Source of the DNA: Albifimbria verrucaria
Lineage: Eukaryota; Ascomycota; Sordariomycetes; Hypocreales; Stachybotryaceae
NCBI GenBank assembly: GCA_020081605.1
Contig: JAHREC010000042.1
Coordinates: forward strand, 1-64,000
DNA length: 64,000 nt
Direction of reading: 5' to 3'
Shown here one piece after another: positions 46,395 to 56,999 of the stretch (the first letter of the stretch is position 1; each line of letters begins with the position of its first letter). The position numbers and the translations under genes are program-made. The notes beneath the pieces are model-generated. The model saw only the letters and a program-made list of their open reading frames with translations, made no database searches and was not told the origin of the DNA.

Positions 46395-48976
46395 TTACAT
46401 ACTTTGACAAATAGTAGTGGGTACCGAGATTCGGGTCGTCGGTAACGATGCAGGAGAAAAGCCCAGTATCCTGTCCGGTGTCATCAGTCGAACAGACCGC
46501 AACACCCCTCAATATGGCGAGGGTTACAGTGATTTCAACACGTGCTACTACCAGGCCAACGCTGCGGCAAGTGGCGGAAGTTCTGGCAGTCCTGTCGTTA
46601 GCAAAGATGGGTCTGCGGTTGCCCTACAGGCAGGTGGACGATCCGACGGGGCATCGACAGATTACCTTCTCCCCTTGGATAGACCCCTTCGCGCCCTGCA
46701 GTGCATCTAGCAGGGCAAGCCGGTCACTCGAGGAGACATCCAGTGCCAGTTCTTGCTCATGCCTTTCGGCGAATGTCGCCGAAAGGGTCTGACCCCAGAA
46801 TGGGAAGAAGCTGCACGGAAGGCTTTCCCGAGAAAACCAATATGTTGGTGGCTAAGATCGTCCTTCCCGCTGGGCCCTCTCACAACAAGATCAAAGAGGG
46901 TGACGTGCTCATCAAGGTTAACGGCGAGATGATCACTGAGTTTGTCCCACTGGAGGACATCCTCGATTCCAATGTGGGCAACACCATCAAATTCCAACTT
47001 CAGCGTCGTGGTGAAGACGTTGAAGTAGAGATTGAAGTTGGTGATCTTCACAACATCACACCAGACCGCTTTGTCTCCGTTGCCGGCGCTAGCTTCAACA
47101 ACCTGTCTTACCAACAGGCTAGGTTGTATGCTATCCCAGTTCAGGGTGTCTACGTCTGCGAGTCTGCCGGCTCGTTCGAATTCGAAACATACGACAATGG
47201 CTGGATTATCCAAACCGTGGACCACAAGAAGGTCCCGGACCTCGACGCCTTTGTTGAGGTGATGAGGAAGATACCAGACAAAGCTCGTGTTGTCGTCACA
47301 TACAAGCATCTTCGTGATCTGCATAAGTTGAACACGACAGTCATCTATGTAGATCGACACTGGTCCGCCAGAATGAAGATGGCGATCCGAAACGACGAGA
47401 GCGGCCTCTGGGACTTTAGCGACCTGGGTGATCCTCTTCCCCCTCTGACACCTGTTCGACTATCTGCTTCCTTCATAGAGCTGGGCCATATGCCTCACCA
47501 TGGGATTGGCAAGCTTATCAGGAGCTTCGTCCATGTCAGTTGCTCCACACCGTTGTCGCTGGATGGGTTGTTTAAGCGCCGCCAGGCGGCCATGGGCCTG
47601 GTTATTGATGCAGAGAAAGGTTATGTACTCATCTCGAGAGCCATAGTTCCTCACGATCTCTGCGATATCGCTGTGACTATTGCCGACTCCATCATTGTCG
47701 AGGAAAAGTCGTCTTCTTCCACCCTCTACAGAACTACGCTGTCATCAAGTACGACCCATCCCTCGTCGATGCACCGGTGATGAGCGCAGGGCTTAGCAGC
47801 GAGCAGTTGATACAAGGTGCCAAGACCTACTTCCTTGGGTACACAGAAATGGGCCGCGTAGTGCACGGTGCCACCACCGTAGTATATATTGATCCGGTTG
47901 CCATCGCTGCCAACTCTAGAGCTCCTCGATATCGTGCACTTAACTTCGATGCCATTCATGTCGACAACCCCTTGGGTAATGCCTGCGATAGCGGTGTACT
48001 TGCCGCACTAGACGGTACTGTGCAGGCTGTATGGCTGAGATTCCTCAGCGATGTTGATGATGTAGAATACTATCAGGGCATTGGTACACCGACTCTGTTG
48101 CCCGTCATATCGGCCATTCGGAAGGGCGAGAAACCAAAGCTGCGTGTCTTGCCCGTTGAGTTGACGGCTATTCAAAAGTCCCAGGCTTCCTGCATGGGCG
48201 TATCTCGTGAATGGATTGATCAGGTGACTCAGGCCGACCAGTATCGCCATCAGCTTTTCATGGTGAGAATTCCCGCCTTTGAGCGGGTAAGACAACCGGT
48301 CTCCCTTCAGACAGGAGACATTGTCGTGACTTTGAATGGTAACCTCTGTACCGCGATATCTGACTTTGATATCATGTACTCCAATGAAGTGTTGGAAGCG
48401 GTTATTGTCCGAGGGGTAAGGAACACTGTCTTCAGCTTGCAAAGGTTGCGGCCGACGATATGGAGACGGACCATGTCGTGTTGTTCTGCGGTGCTGTGCT
48501 ACAACGACCTCACCAGGCTGTCCTACAGCAAATAAGCAACCTCCCCAGCGACGTGTACGTATCCAGCCGGGTCTGCGGATCGCCGGCGTACCAGTATGGA
48601 ATTGCTCCAACACTCTTCATCACTCATGTCAGTGGCCAGTCTACACCAGACCTCCAATCGTTCATCGCCGCCACCAGGAAGATTCCAGATAAGACTGGTG
48701 AGTGACGTTTGATATCTGCTTATACATGTCGGAAATGATGCTAACGTGAGATCAGACTTTCAACTAAATGTGGTCAATTTCAAGTCGATGCCCTCGATGA
48801 TTACCGTGAAGAAGAACAGCCATTATTTTCCTACAGTAGAATGGATCAAGGACAAAGATGAAGCATGCGGTTGGCGGCAAGTAACGCATGAGAATAAACA
48901 GGTTTTCCAAAGTGAGGTAATGAACGGGGTACCCGGTGATTTACGCGGACAAGTAGATGAAGTGGAGCCAAGGTAA
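46395..48976 (+). pseudogene. 5'-truncated Nma111/HtrA-type PDZ serine protease pseudogene
   Basis: Family identity is clear: [14 protein letters not shown], the catalytic-serine segment [30 protein letters not shown], then PDZ and degenerate protease repeats ([72 protein letters not shown] and, near the end, AYQYGIAPT and HYFPTVEWIKD). About the first 200 residues of the usual near-1000 are missing, including catalytic His and Asp. Breaks are TAG at 46708-46710 (CIQQGKP expected) and frameshifts near 46832 (A run), 47705 (A run) and 48440. A 58-nt intron near the 3' end (48698-48755, GTGAGT donor, GCTAAC branch, ATCAG acceptor) is still intact. The locus therefore arose by DNA duplication or in-place decay, not from a spliced transcript. 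Intact homologues are nuclear proteases linked to stress and cell death. Confidence 0.9.
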
Positions 48977-51839
48977 ACAAGACGTGGTGGGGCGAGTTCG
49001 TCGCGCTCACATAAACTCCTTCGGCTCTAGCTTTCTCTCGAGGCATAGGCAACAGTTCGGCAGTGTTGAGTGGGGCGTTCACGAGGACTAGGAACCAGGT
49101 AACCAGGTATCAAAGGCCCAGAGTGGTGCCAATAAAAGGTTGTGCGTCTCGGTGTTTTGAACATGTAACTAGACACCAAATCTAGAATAGTGGCTGTCGA
49201 CGCAGCGCCTGCCTTGGAATTCCGTCACTTCCATTCTCTCCCAGTTGATGGTCACTTTGGGAGCCCGTTTCCTTCTTTACGTCTTCTCTGGGCTGTAGGT
49301 GTCTCGATAGACTATCTTGGCTCCAATAGCAACCTACATTGTAAGTGACACTGTCTTTATGATATGACCCAGTCGTGGCTTCTCCTCCGCTGCTCGGCCC
49401 TTCGACTTGGGCGTCGAATAGCAGTTGGGACTGTCGGGAGCACGCGCGGGTCAGCAAATTCTATTCATGCGCATTACACAAGGTCCAACTCTCTACCAAC
49501 GTCATGATTAGAAGCCATTCAAAATCAGAATCAAGCATACTCGTTCAACCTACCGACATTCATCAAGTGGACCCTGATTCTTGCTCACCCTCGTAAATCA
49601 GTAGGCAACTGAAGAATATCAGAGGAATGGGTTATCGCAAGATATAAAGCATCTAGCGATGATAACTCGAGCAGCCACTAGAAATCTTGACTATCCTGGC
49701 GACGCAATGCTGTGCCATTAAGTGGAATAGTTAGTTAGTTGTATATGAATCATGAGCGATACCGAAGAAGGGCTGAGGTGTTGAGCTGGTCAATCTCGCT
49801 CTCGACCTAAGTCGGATCAATCGCTCATGCTTCGGCGGGATCAATATTAATGCACACCAGACGAGTTTACGACCTGCTATCATGCTTTCATCAACCCTGC
49901 AGCCGAGGGCCTCGAGCTGGGTCTGTGGGGTATTGTTCAGGCTTCGAAAAAAGTGGCGAGGGTAAGTTGCTGCCTATCTTATGTTGTATTCAATTATAGA
50001 AACAAGGTCCAGAGCCCAGAAGCAACGCCAGGATGTAACGGCTTAATGTTTCCCCTTCCATAGCTGCCATGCTGCCACAGCTCTTCTTCTCATCCCGAAG
50101 CAAGTGGCAAAACTCTCCATCTTCTCTCCACTCACATCTTTAATCAGTCTTGATCCAACTATAAGCTCGGATAAACCTGTATCCCAAAGTCGAAAAGACA
50201 TGCAGAGCTCAATAGTCTCTAGAAACAACCCAAAAGGTGAGTGGAGCAGACGACTCTTTCCATTTCTCGCCCTTGGCTCTGGAAAAAGTTCGAACCCATG
50301 GCATCCTGGACCTTCTCCATACCTCTGTATCCTCTGTATTTAAGTGGGCTCCCGGTCATCTTCAATCTATCTACAATGCATTGATTTCGAGTTTACGCTC
50401 ATTGTTCGATCGTGTACCTTCTCCAGGATACTGCTCGCCTGAACCAGGCACAGTCATCTCTAGGCCAAACCAGAAACGATCTACAGTGGTAACTCAACGG
50501 TCTCGTTGGGCCAAAGTGAATACGGCAAGTCCAAAATGATATTCAAGCTGATTGTGAAGTTTGCCTAACTGCTGGCCTTAGGCAAGGAATGACTTATGCG
50601 GGTACAACAAATATGACGCCTTGTGGGCATGCTTGAAGGTCCACCAACCATGGCTGTTGGATGATTCGAAGAACTCAACAGTGATAGAACAGGGTTCTTC
50701 CTCCGACACTGGCCGATCTTTAGGGATTCCTTCTCGCGTCAAGCCGCCCTCCAGCCTGAGTTAAGGCTAACATACAAGATCATGCATCACAGTACGGGAG
50801 CAGCAGGTTTCCGAAACGTTGGAGTGGCAGCAGGTCCCTTCGAGGTCATGAGCTTCCTTCGAGTTACGTTCCTCTTTAACTTTCGACCGCAAAATAATTT
50901 AAACAACTTCGCTGTTGAAACTTCCAGGGAACCGTGATTTGGGGTAGACTCTAATTTCAGTTATGCAGGCACTTGACCACGCTTTTGAATACAGTTGAGA
51001 AAGCTCTTTGCTCTAAACATCGTAACTCAATGGGAACATATTCACAATTAATATTATTTATCGTGTAGAAGACCGATCTAGCATGTTCACTTTATTTCAT
51101 TTCATTCTTTTTAATAAAAAACGAAATAGACTAATAATTAAACGTAGAGTGGACAAAGCATAAGGAGTACAGGGTAATCTGGCTGTGGGGTTTCAAACGA
51201 TCTAGCCATTTCTGGTGATGAGTGTGTAATGGCGCTGGACTTGGGCAGCTCTGCGCTAGGTTTCCGATGAGAATGCCTAGGGATGCCAGATTGCTTTTCA
51301 CGTGTCTTTGATGGCATTGGAAGTGGCTGGTTCGACGAGACTCTCCAAGGATTGAAGCACAAGCTATAATCTTCATGAGAATAGCTTGAAGATTCTTTTT
51401 TTCTGCCAAGAAGATGTTCAGTATCAGGGCTAGCCAGCTGGGCTCCTTTTATGTTAATTCAGTAGCTTCAGAGTACTTTTGGCATGCATTTTAGAAGCAG
51501 AGCAAGGGAAATCGTGTCTCTACTGATTTCAGACGAAGTGGATCACCGTTGGCCTAGCGAGGTGGTGTCCACTGATATCCGCTGGCACGTTATGTATTCG
51601 TGTGGTCTAAACAATATAGTGGTGCTTAACGGGGTTCTAACCTTGTTAAGTCAAATGTTAACTGAGTGATTCATCCAACGCAAAACGATTTCGAGATGAG
51701 ATACAGCGGCCTTTGGGTGATTCATACATTGAACTTGCATGTGGTGGCTCTCTATATGATCCTTTCCAGCTTACTCCTCCTCCATCCAGAAGTGTGCTAC
51801 TAAAATCTCACCAGAGTACAATATTCTCTCCAGTTTCAG
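48977..51839. other. No supportable gene
   Basis: Short frames on both strands without motif or splice support. GC content falls toward the right end and merges into the AT-rich patch at 51.84 kb. Confidence 0.5.
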
Positions 51840-52165
51840 GCATAAATATAGATCCTCTATTTTATTTTATTTTATTTGATATTATTAAGACAGATAATGA
51901 TACTATACCCCAGGGAATTAGTGAGTTACTTAAAGGAAGAGTAATGGCATTACAGAAAATAGTAAAAGAAATTAGATATCATATATTATCTGATCAATTA
52001 ATGCTTTATAGAAGCGTAAAATAGGAGGTAAGGAATTGTATTATTAAAGAAGGATAAAAATGCTTACTTGCCCCTTGCTAGTAGGTTGGGTAGTCTGCAG
52101 TCTTTATACCCATAAGAAGGGTAATAAAATAAGCTAGTCCAGGGAAATAAAATAAACGCCATATT
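51840..52165. other. AT-rich patch
   Basis: Composition changes abruptly to AT-rich sequence, beginning TTTTATTTTATTTTATTTGA, with very few CG dinucleotides. A plus frame reads IIKTDNDTIPQGISELLKGR and onward to a stop at 52024, but codon use is unlike any neighbour. It may be a heavily mutated relic of the adjoining retroelement. Confidence 0.5.
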
Positions 52166-52262
52166 TCGCTAGCGTCAGTCCACGCCCAACACAATAGTTC
52201 TGAATATCCGTTCCTAGCCAGATCTTTGATGGATTCGCCGGCCCATGTCTAGTCAGGGTAAC

Positions 52263-53922
52263 TTAGCCAGTGGCGAAGTTAATCAATGGGTTATATTGTT
52301 TAAGCCACGGGCGCCCAAGGAGGATCTTGAACGAGTCGAATTCCATAATATCGAAACCGACTACTATTTCAGTTTCGGCCAAGATAGTTTTGAGGGTATG
52401 GTGCTTTTGTCAACCAATCCACTATTGTACTCTATGAGGTTTCTTTCGGCGTTCATTATCTCGTAAGGTTGTTCCTTCTTTTCCCATCTGAAAGGTTTCT
52501 GGTTTACAACTCGGTAGTCAATATAGCTATTTCCTGCGCCCGTCTCGATTAGGGGTCGCAGGGGTTCTCCCGCGATCTTGATCACGATTTCGTAGTTTTT
52601 ACGTACTGACTCATCTTCCAGTTTGACCACGTTGAGATGTTGTCGAGATTTGCCTTTCCCCTTATGGGTTTGAGCTTCTCTTGTCTGGGTTATGTTTATA
52701 GGGGTGTCGTCGATTGCTTGCGTGGGGTCTTCTTTGGTTCAAGGTTTTGCCTTCCTCCTTCCAGAAACCATTACAGGTTGTGAGAGTTGTGTCCTCCTCT
52801 TGGGACGATATGCCCTCCTCCTGGGACAATATTTCTTCTCCCTGGGACATTGCTCCTTTCTCCCTCCCTTCTCCAGCTGTGCAGTATCTGAGCGATTTCT
52901 TGTCTTTCTTGGTCGTTTCCCGCTTGCTGCATCGTCATTCTTTCTTTAAGAGCTTCGTAATTGATTCCTTCGCCTCGGATGCCTTGGTTACGTTCGAGTG
53001 CCATCATTCCTTGGTAAGCTTTTACTTTTTCTCTCCTGTGGAATTTACATTCTTCGTCTGTGCAATCTCTGATGCGGCGTTTCAGGCTGGTACACTCGTG
53101 TGGCCATTTTTCGGACCTTGTGAGGAGGGCTACTTTATGGCTGGGATATATAGCCCTTGTCGAGAAATATCGTAGTTCGTCCCAGCGGTATGGTCTGATC
53201 GTTGGTTGCCCCCTCATCCTTGTCGGGAATGTGTCGTTTTTGATTTTTTCACTGGCATGATAGACGCACCGATGCCAGAGGCATGACGCCCAGCTGATTC
53301 TATCATGGTCGCTTGATTCAACGTACATTGACCGTTCGTCGTTTTCGCGAAGTACGGGGATTTGGTCCATGTTTTTGAAGGCCTTCAAGGTGTCTACAGC
53401 TCGAATTACGATGGTGTATGCGTTGGTGTTTGTATGGTCGTTTGGTTCGTGCCTGATGTTGGCTTCTTCGATCATTGCTTGGTTGAGAATAGTCCCTGAT
53501 TCGCTTTCCGTCGATTCCTCCCTTGTGTACTGACTGGTCAACTGTGCATGTGGGGTCTCTTCGTACTCAGTCGAGGGTCTGACCATATTAAGGTGCTGTC
53601 TTTCGACTACGTTTAAGTGCTGCCGGTCCTCTCGGACTGGTTCAAATGGCGCTGTCTTCTCTTTTCGGGTGCCCAGCAGTTGTTCGGTCTTGGCGGGTGA
53701 CTTGCCTGTTGCCTTGGAAGATTCTCCTGCCGTGGTTAAGTATTGCTTCATTGGTAAGCGATGTACCCTGAAATAAGAGCTATCAACGTGTGACGAACTG
53801 GTCACATACCTTAGAGGCGGTATAGGGTGTTTCGATCGGTCTTGGGGTTTATTGTTAGTAAACAGGAAGATAGGGCCTATGCAGCCTGAGGCAACAGTCA
53901 CAATGTTGTCACTAGTTGACAA
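52263..53922 (-). mobile_element. LTR-retrotransposon-like gag and aspartic-protease remnant
   Basis: The long minus frame 53922-52771 (383 residues) is hydrophilic and gag-like. It includes a YHASEKIKNDTFPTR region, a cysteine/histidine-bearing basic segment (CTDEECKFHRREK) and a C-terminal Gly-rich repeat (VPGGGHIVPRGGH). A possible 42-nt intron occurs at 53809-53768. Past a TAA, another frame (52630-52364) carries a retropepsin: IKIAGEPLRPLIETGAGNSY, where the catalytic DTGA motif reads ETGA. After a shift near 52395 the C-terminal half follows: FDIMEFDSFKILLGRPWLKQ (the ILG-x-PWL signature) to a stop at 52263. No reverse transcriptase, RNase H, integrase or LTR was found. The element is a dead 5' fragment, inserted in the minus orientation. 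Confidence 0.7.
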
Positions 53923-54108
53923 GGTTCTCTCTCAAGATGTAGGTACTGGGGTGCTTTGGTAACTACACGTTATTGATAGCTGACAGTCTCTTCTCTAGTT
54001 ATCGGGAGGAGACTCCCTCTATATACTCTTGTCATTGTAAATGGCATCGTCCCATGGAGCGTTGCAGTGTGTAATTCTCGCCTGATTGGTTCCTTGCCCA
54101 TTTTACAT

Positions 54109-54797
54109 TCAGGTAGTCCCACCAGGACTCCGCTTGGGCTCCCGTTTAGATCCTTGATAGGACGTCCAATCGTTATCGTTTAATTCGTTCCTTTTCTCTT
54201 GCGTGGAATTCCATATGTTCCTGACTTTCGCGGAGTACGTACTTCTTGTTGAGGATTGAGGAGTATGTATTCGCCTACCAACCGTGTCTCTCTCCATGGT
54301 ATTCGCTGCGGTGCTGTGGGTGCCATATCTTTTGATGCTCCGGTGAAGGTTCCATTGTAACCCGACCGGGTAGTTGTTAATGGGGTCGTAATAAGTGGGG
54401 TGTCGGTCGTGGGTGGTGGGTGATAACTTACTACCTGTATCTCGGATAGCCTATGGAAAACGAACATGTTCCGAGATTCAGCAGCCACGCAAATGCATCC
54501 GCTCGCGTCGAAACAAATACGTTTAGTATACTCCCAGCCCTTGACTCTTTGAAAAACGAAAGTCTCTTCCTTGTAGGTGATGGCGAAAGCACCTCCGGCT
54601 AGTAATCCCTCAATAACTGTGAGCGGTTGACAACTGTAAACTCTATCTTCCTCAAAACCATATATATCACTATGCTTGTTTGCCGAAACGACGTATAGTG
54701 CCGATTCGGAAGGAGCTTGATAGAAAGATGGCACGTCCTGTGTACGGAACTTAACCGATATGGTGCGATGGGTTCGAGTATCCAAGGCGACTGGCAC
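54109..54797 (-). CDS. Unrecognised 205-codon frame upstream of the gag-like region
   Basis: The frame 54797-54180 (GTG start) encodes a mixed beta-rich-looking sequence (ISVKFRTQDVPSFYQAPSES, YGFEEDRVYSCQPLTVIEGL, GAFAITYKEETFVFQRVKGW) with a Thr/Pro-rich linker and a basic tail. It lies on the same strand about 260 bases before the gag-like frame and may belong to the same element. An alternative ATG (54835) is in another frame. I recognise no family. Confidence 0.35.
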
Positions 54798-54837
54798 ATG
54801 AAGCCTTTTTCGCTTATATCATCAAAACAAGACAATA

Positions 54838-54895
54838 GGCCATGCCGTTAAGGGCCATGTTGTTAGGGGCCATGCTGTTAGGGGCCATGCTGTTG
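54838..54895. repeat. GGGGCCATGCTGTTA minisatellite, about 4 imperfect copies
   Basis: Successive GCCATGCCGTTA, GGGCCATGTTGTTA, GGGGCCATGCTGTTA and GGGGCCATGCTGTTG units, immediately beyond the 5' side of the retroelement-associated frame. Confidence 0.85.
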
Positions 54896-55385
54896 GATCA
54901 AACCTGGAGAGTTCCTGTAAGGCTACGACTTGAAAAAACCACACAAATGAGTTGTGAAATGCTCTCGGTAAGTGCCCACTGTCTCTTTGGTCGGCTTGGT
55001 AGAGGTCAAAGAAATCAGAAACGAAATGTCTTGTATTCCCAAACGATGTGGAGTAATATGGTGAGAAGGCTCCTCGACGCTATTCGGCTAGAATAGGAAA
55101 TAGTGTTGTATTGGGAGATATTGTGTTCCCTGCTCGTTGTGTGATATGTTCCGTCGAATACTTTGCCAACAGTGGCAGTGGGTGATTGGCTGTTGGGGAG
55201 GCTGCTCGAGTCACGTGTCTTCGTTCACATCTCGTGATCTTTGTCGTGGCAAAGCATTAGCTTCCTAAGCTGCAACATCTCACTATCGACAGTCTATCCT
55301 CCACTCTTACCAACACCTGTCCTACAAAATATTCAAACGCGTATCGCCATTCTTCACATACCATATGCCCATTCGCCAGTAAATC

Positions 55386-56999
55386 ATGTCCTCAGCATGT
55401 AGCCGATCAGGCATTACCGGGAAAAGCAATCGAGATCGAAGGAAAAACCACTGATTAGGGTAAGTCCTCGCTTTCCACGGCGTGTTCGTCCGAGAGCCAT
55501 ACCCATATCGATCCTCTCTTTCATAGTAAGCCTTCTCTCATGTTACTAATATTTCGAAAGTCTTTGAAGTTACCCCATCCGATAAGAATGACCGTCGTGT
55601 TTGGTCCTCTGTCATTGCCAAGAAAGCCATCGTCCACGGCCAAAAAGCACGTGTCGTCAAGTGCGAAGAAACCAGCCGAGGGCTCCCTCTGTCACGCACT
55701 ACGTAAAAATGCAAGCACCAGTCTCTTCGTGCCCCTGATACGCTGGACCAGCCTTCACAGCCAACTTCTCGGCGTGAAGTTCATGGAGCTACCCCTTGCA
55801 GCACACCAACACCGCTTGGATCACAGTCACTCGAGGGGCATAGACGGCCGTCAGAGACTATCAAGAAGCTCATCGGCTTCTTGGACGTGTTGTCATCGCC
55901 GACAGCTGAGCATTGGTCATCTGTAATAGCTGTGCAAACACTTCTTGAAACATTTTGGCCCGGTGTCTTGGGACGGGCCCTGTTTCGATTAAACCTGCCC
56001 ATCTACTTTGGTGATCGTATGTATGCAGATCAGATACGCCCGCACATCATGTGGAATCGTCCTATGCATGACTCGGCGTCATTCAAGCCCACGTCGACCG
56101 AACTAGCGAGCTCCTAAACAACGCAGCCAGGGCAAGGCTAGGCCCTGCCGACCCTTCAGGTCAATCAGATCTACCGATGCTATGTTATATGAGCCAAAGC
56201 AAGCTGAAAGAGGCGCGGGGGCTCTTTTTCTACGCAGCTTGGTCAAGAGGGAAGGGAAAACGAGCCGGTGCGCCGCCTCAACGAACTAAGAGCCAAGAGG
56301 CTAATACCGGCGAATTCGGATCAGGATCCTCTGCTTGTTGGCATTTTCTTAGCCATGGCTCAGCGGCACTTTTACGGCATGCCACCGCTTTCTTCCCGTG
56401 GTGATTCTCGGTGGTCAGCTGGCCAGCCGAGGCCTCCGCGGCCAAAGTTCAAAGACGTGAAGTTGAGATTGCTCACGTACGATAACAAGACACAAGAATT
56501 CCTCGTTTACACATCGCTTGTGACGGCTGAGTTTTTGGAGCGCTTCCTTAAGCCAAATCGTGGTCCGCGAGGCGATGAAGAAGGTACTAGTCCAAACATC
56601 GAGATAGAATATACTCGAGTACCCATCTGGCCCTTACTTGGTTTGCGAGAGAGACTCGGCAACGCATTCGGCGAAGACATGGTCGGTTCCTTCGATGCAA
56701 AACATATGCGCACCTGGTTGGATGAGGAAAAGGGAGGAGTAGCGGGCAGCAAGCGCTCAATCTCGCCCGTGCCTTTTAGCGAGGGACCCAGGAAGCGGAA
56801 ACGGATTGAGGGGCAGGCTGTTAACACTCAACTTGACAAACATACGAAATCACATAAAGGAAAAATGCTCGGTCGCAGACCCCTACAATCTTCCGAGATA
56901 TCACCAGATTACCAAGCACGGACCTTGTCTCCGCTCAGAGAGCTACATGCAGAGGAGGTTCCACGAAGCCGTGGATTCGGATCCCGATCCCAACGGTAG
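55386..56999 (+). pseudogene. Hypothetical protein gene, interrupted by stops and frameshifts
   Basis: Exon 1 (ATG 55386, MSSACSRSGITGKSNRDRRK) meets an in-frame TGA shortly before a GTAAGT donor at about 55460. The acceptor is TTCGAAAG near 55561, with a TACTAAT branch site. The second exon reads FEVTPSDKNDRRVWSSVIAK, then a TAA near 55706. It continues in the same frame through SETIKKLIGFLDVLSSPTAE and TFWPGVLGRALFRLNLPIYF. A sh shift near 56070 leads to VIQAHVDRTSELLNNAARAR and LKEARGLFFYAAWSRGKGK. A shift in an A run near 56270 leads to EPVRRLNELRAKRLIPANSD, GIFLAMAQRHFYG, then KDVKLRLLTYDNKTQEFLVY and RVPIWPLLGLRERLG, ending Lys/Arg-rich at 56999. The sequence is convincingly coding and over 500 residues if repaired. 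I do not recognise its function. Confidence 0.6.

Noticed and set aside
46707..47360. 217-codon minus-strand open frame
   Set aside because: It lies antisense to the Nma111-type sequence, which has clear family motifs on the plus strand, so it is a shadow frame.
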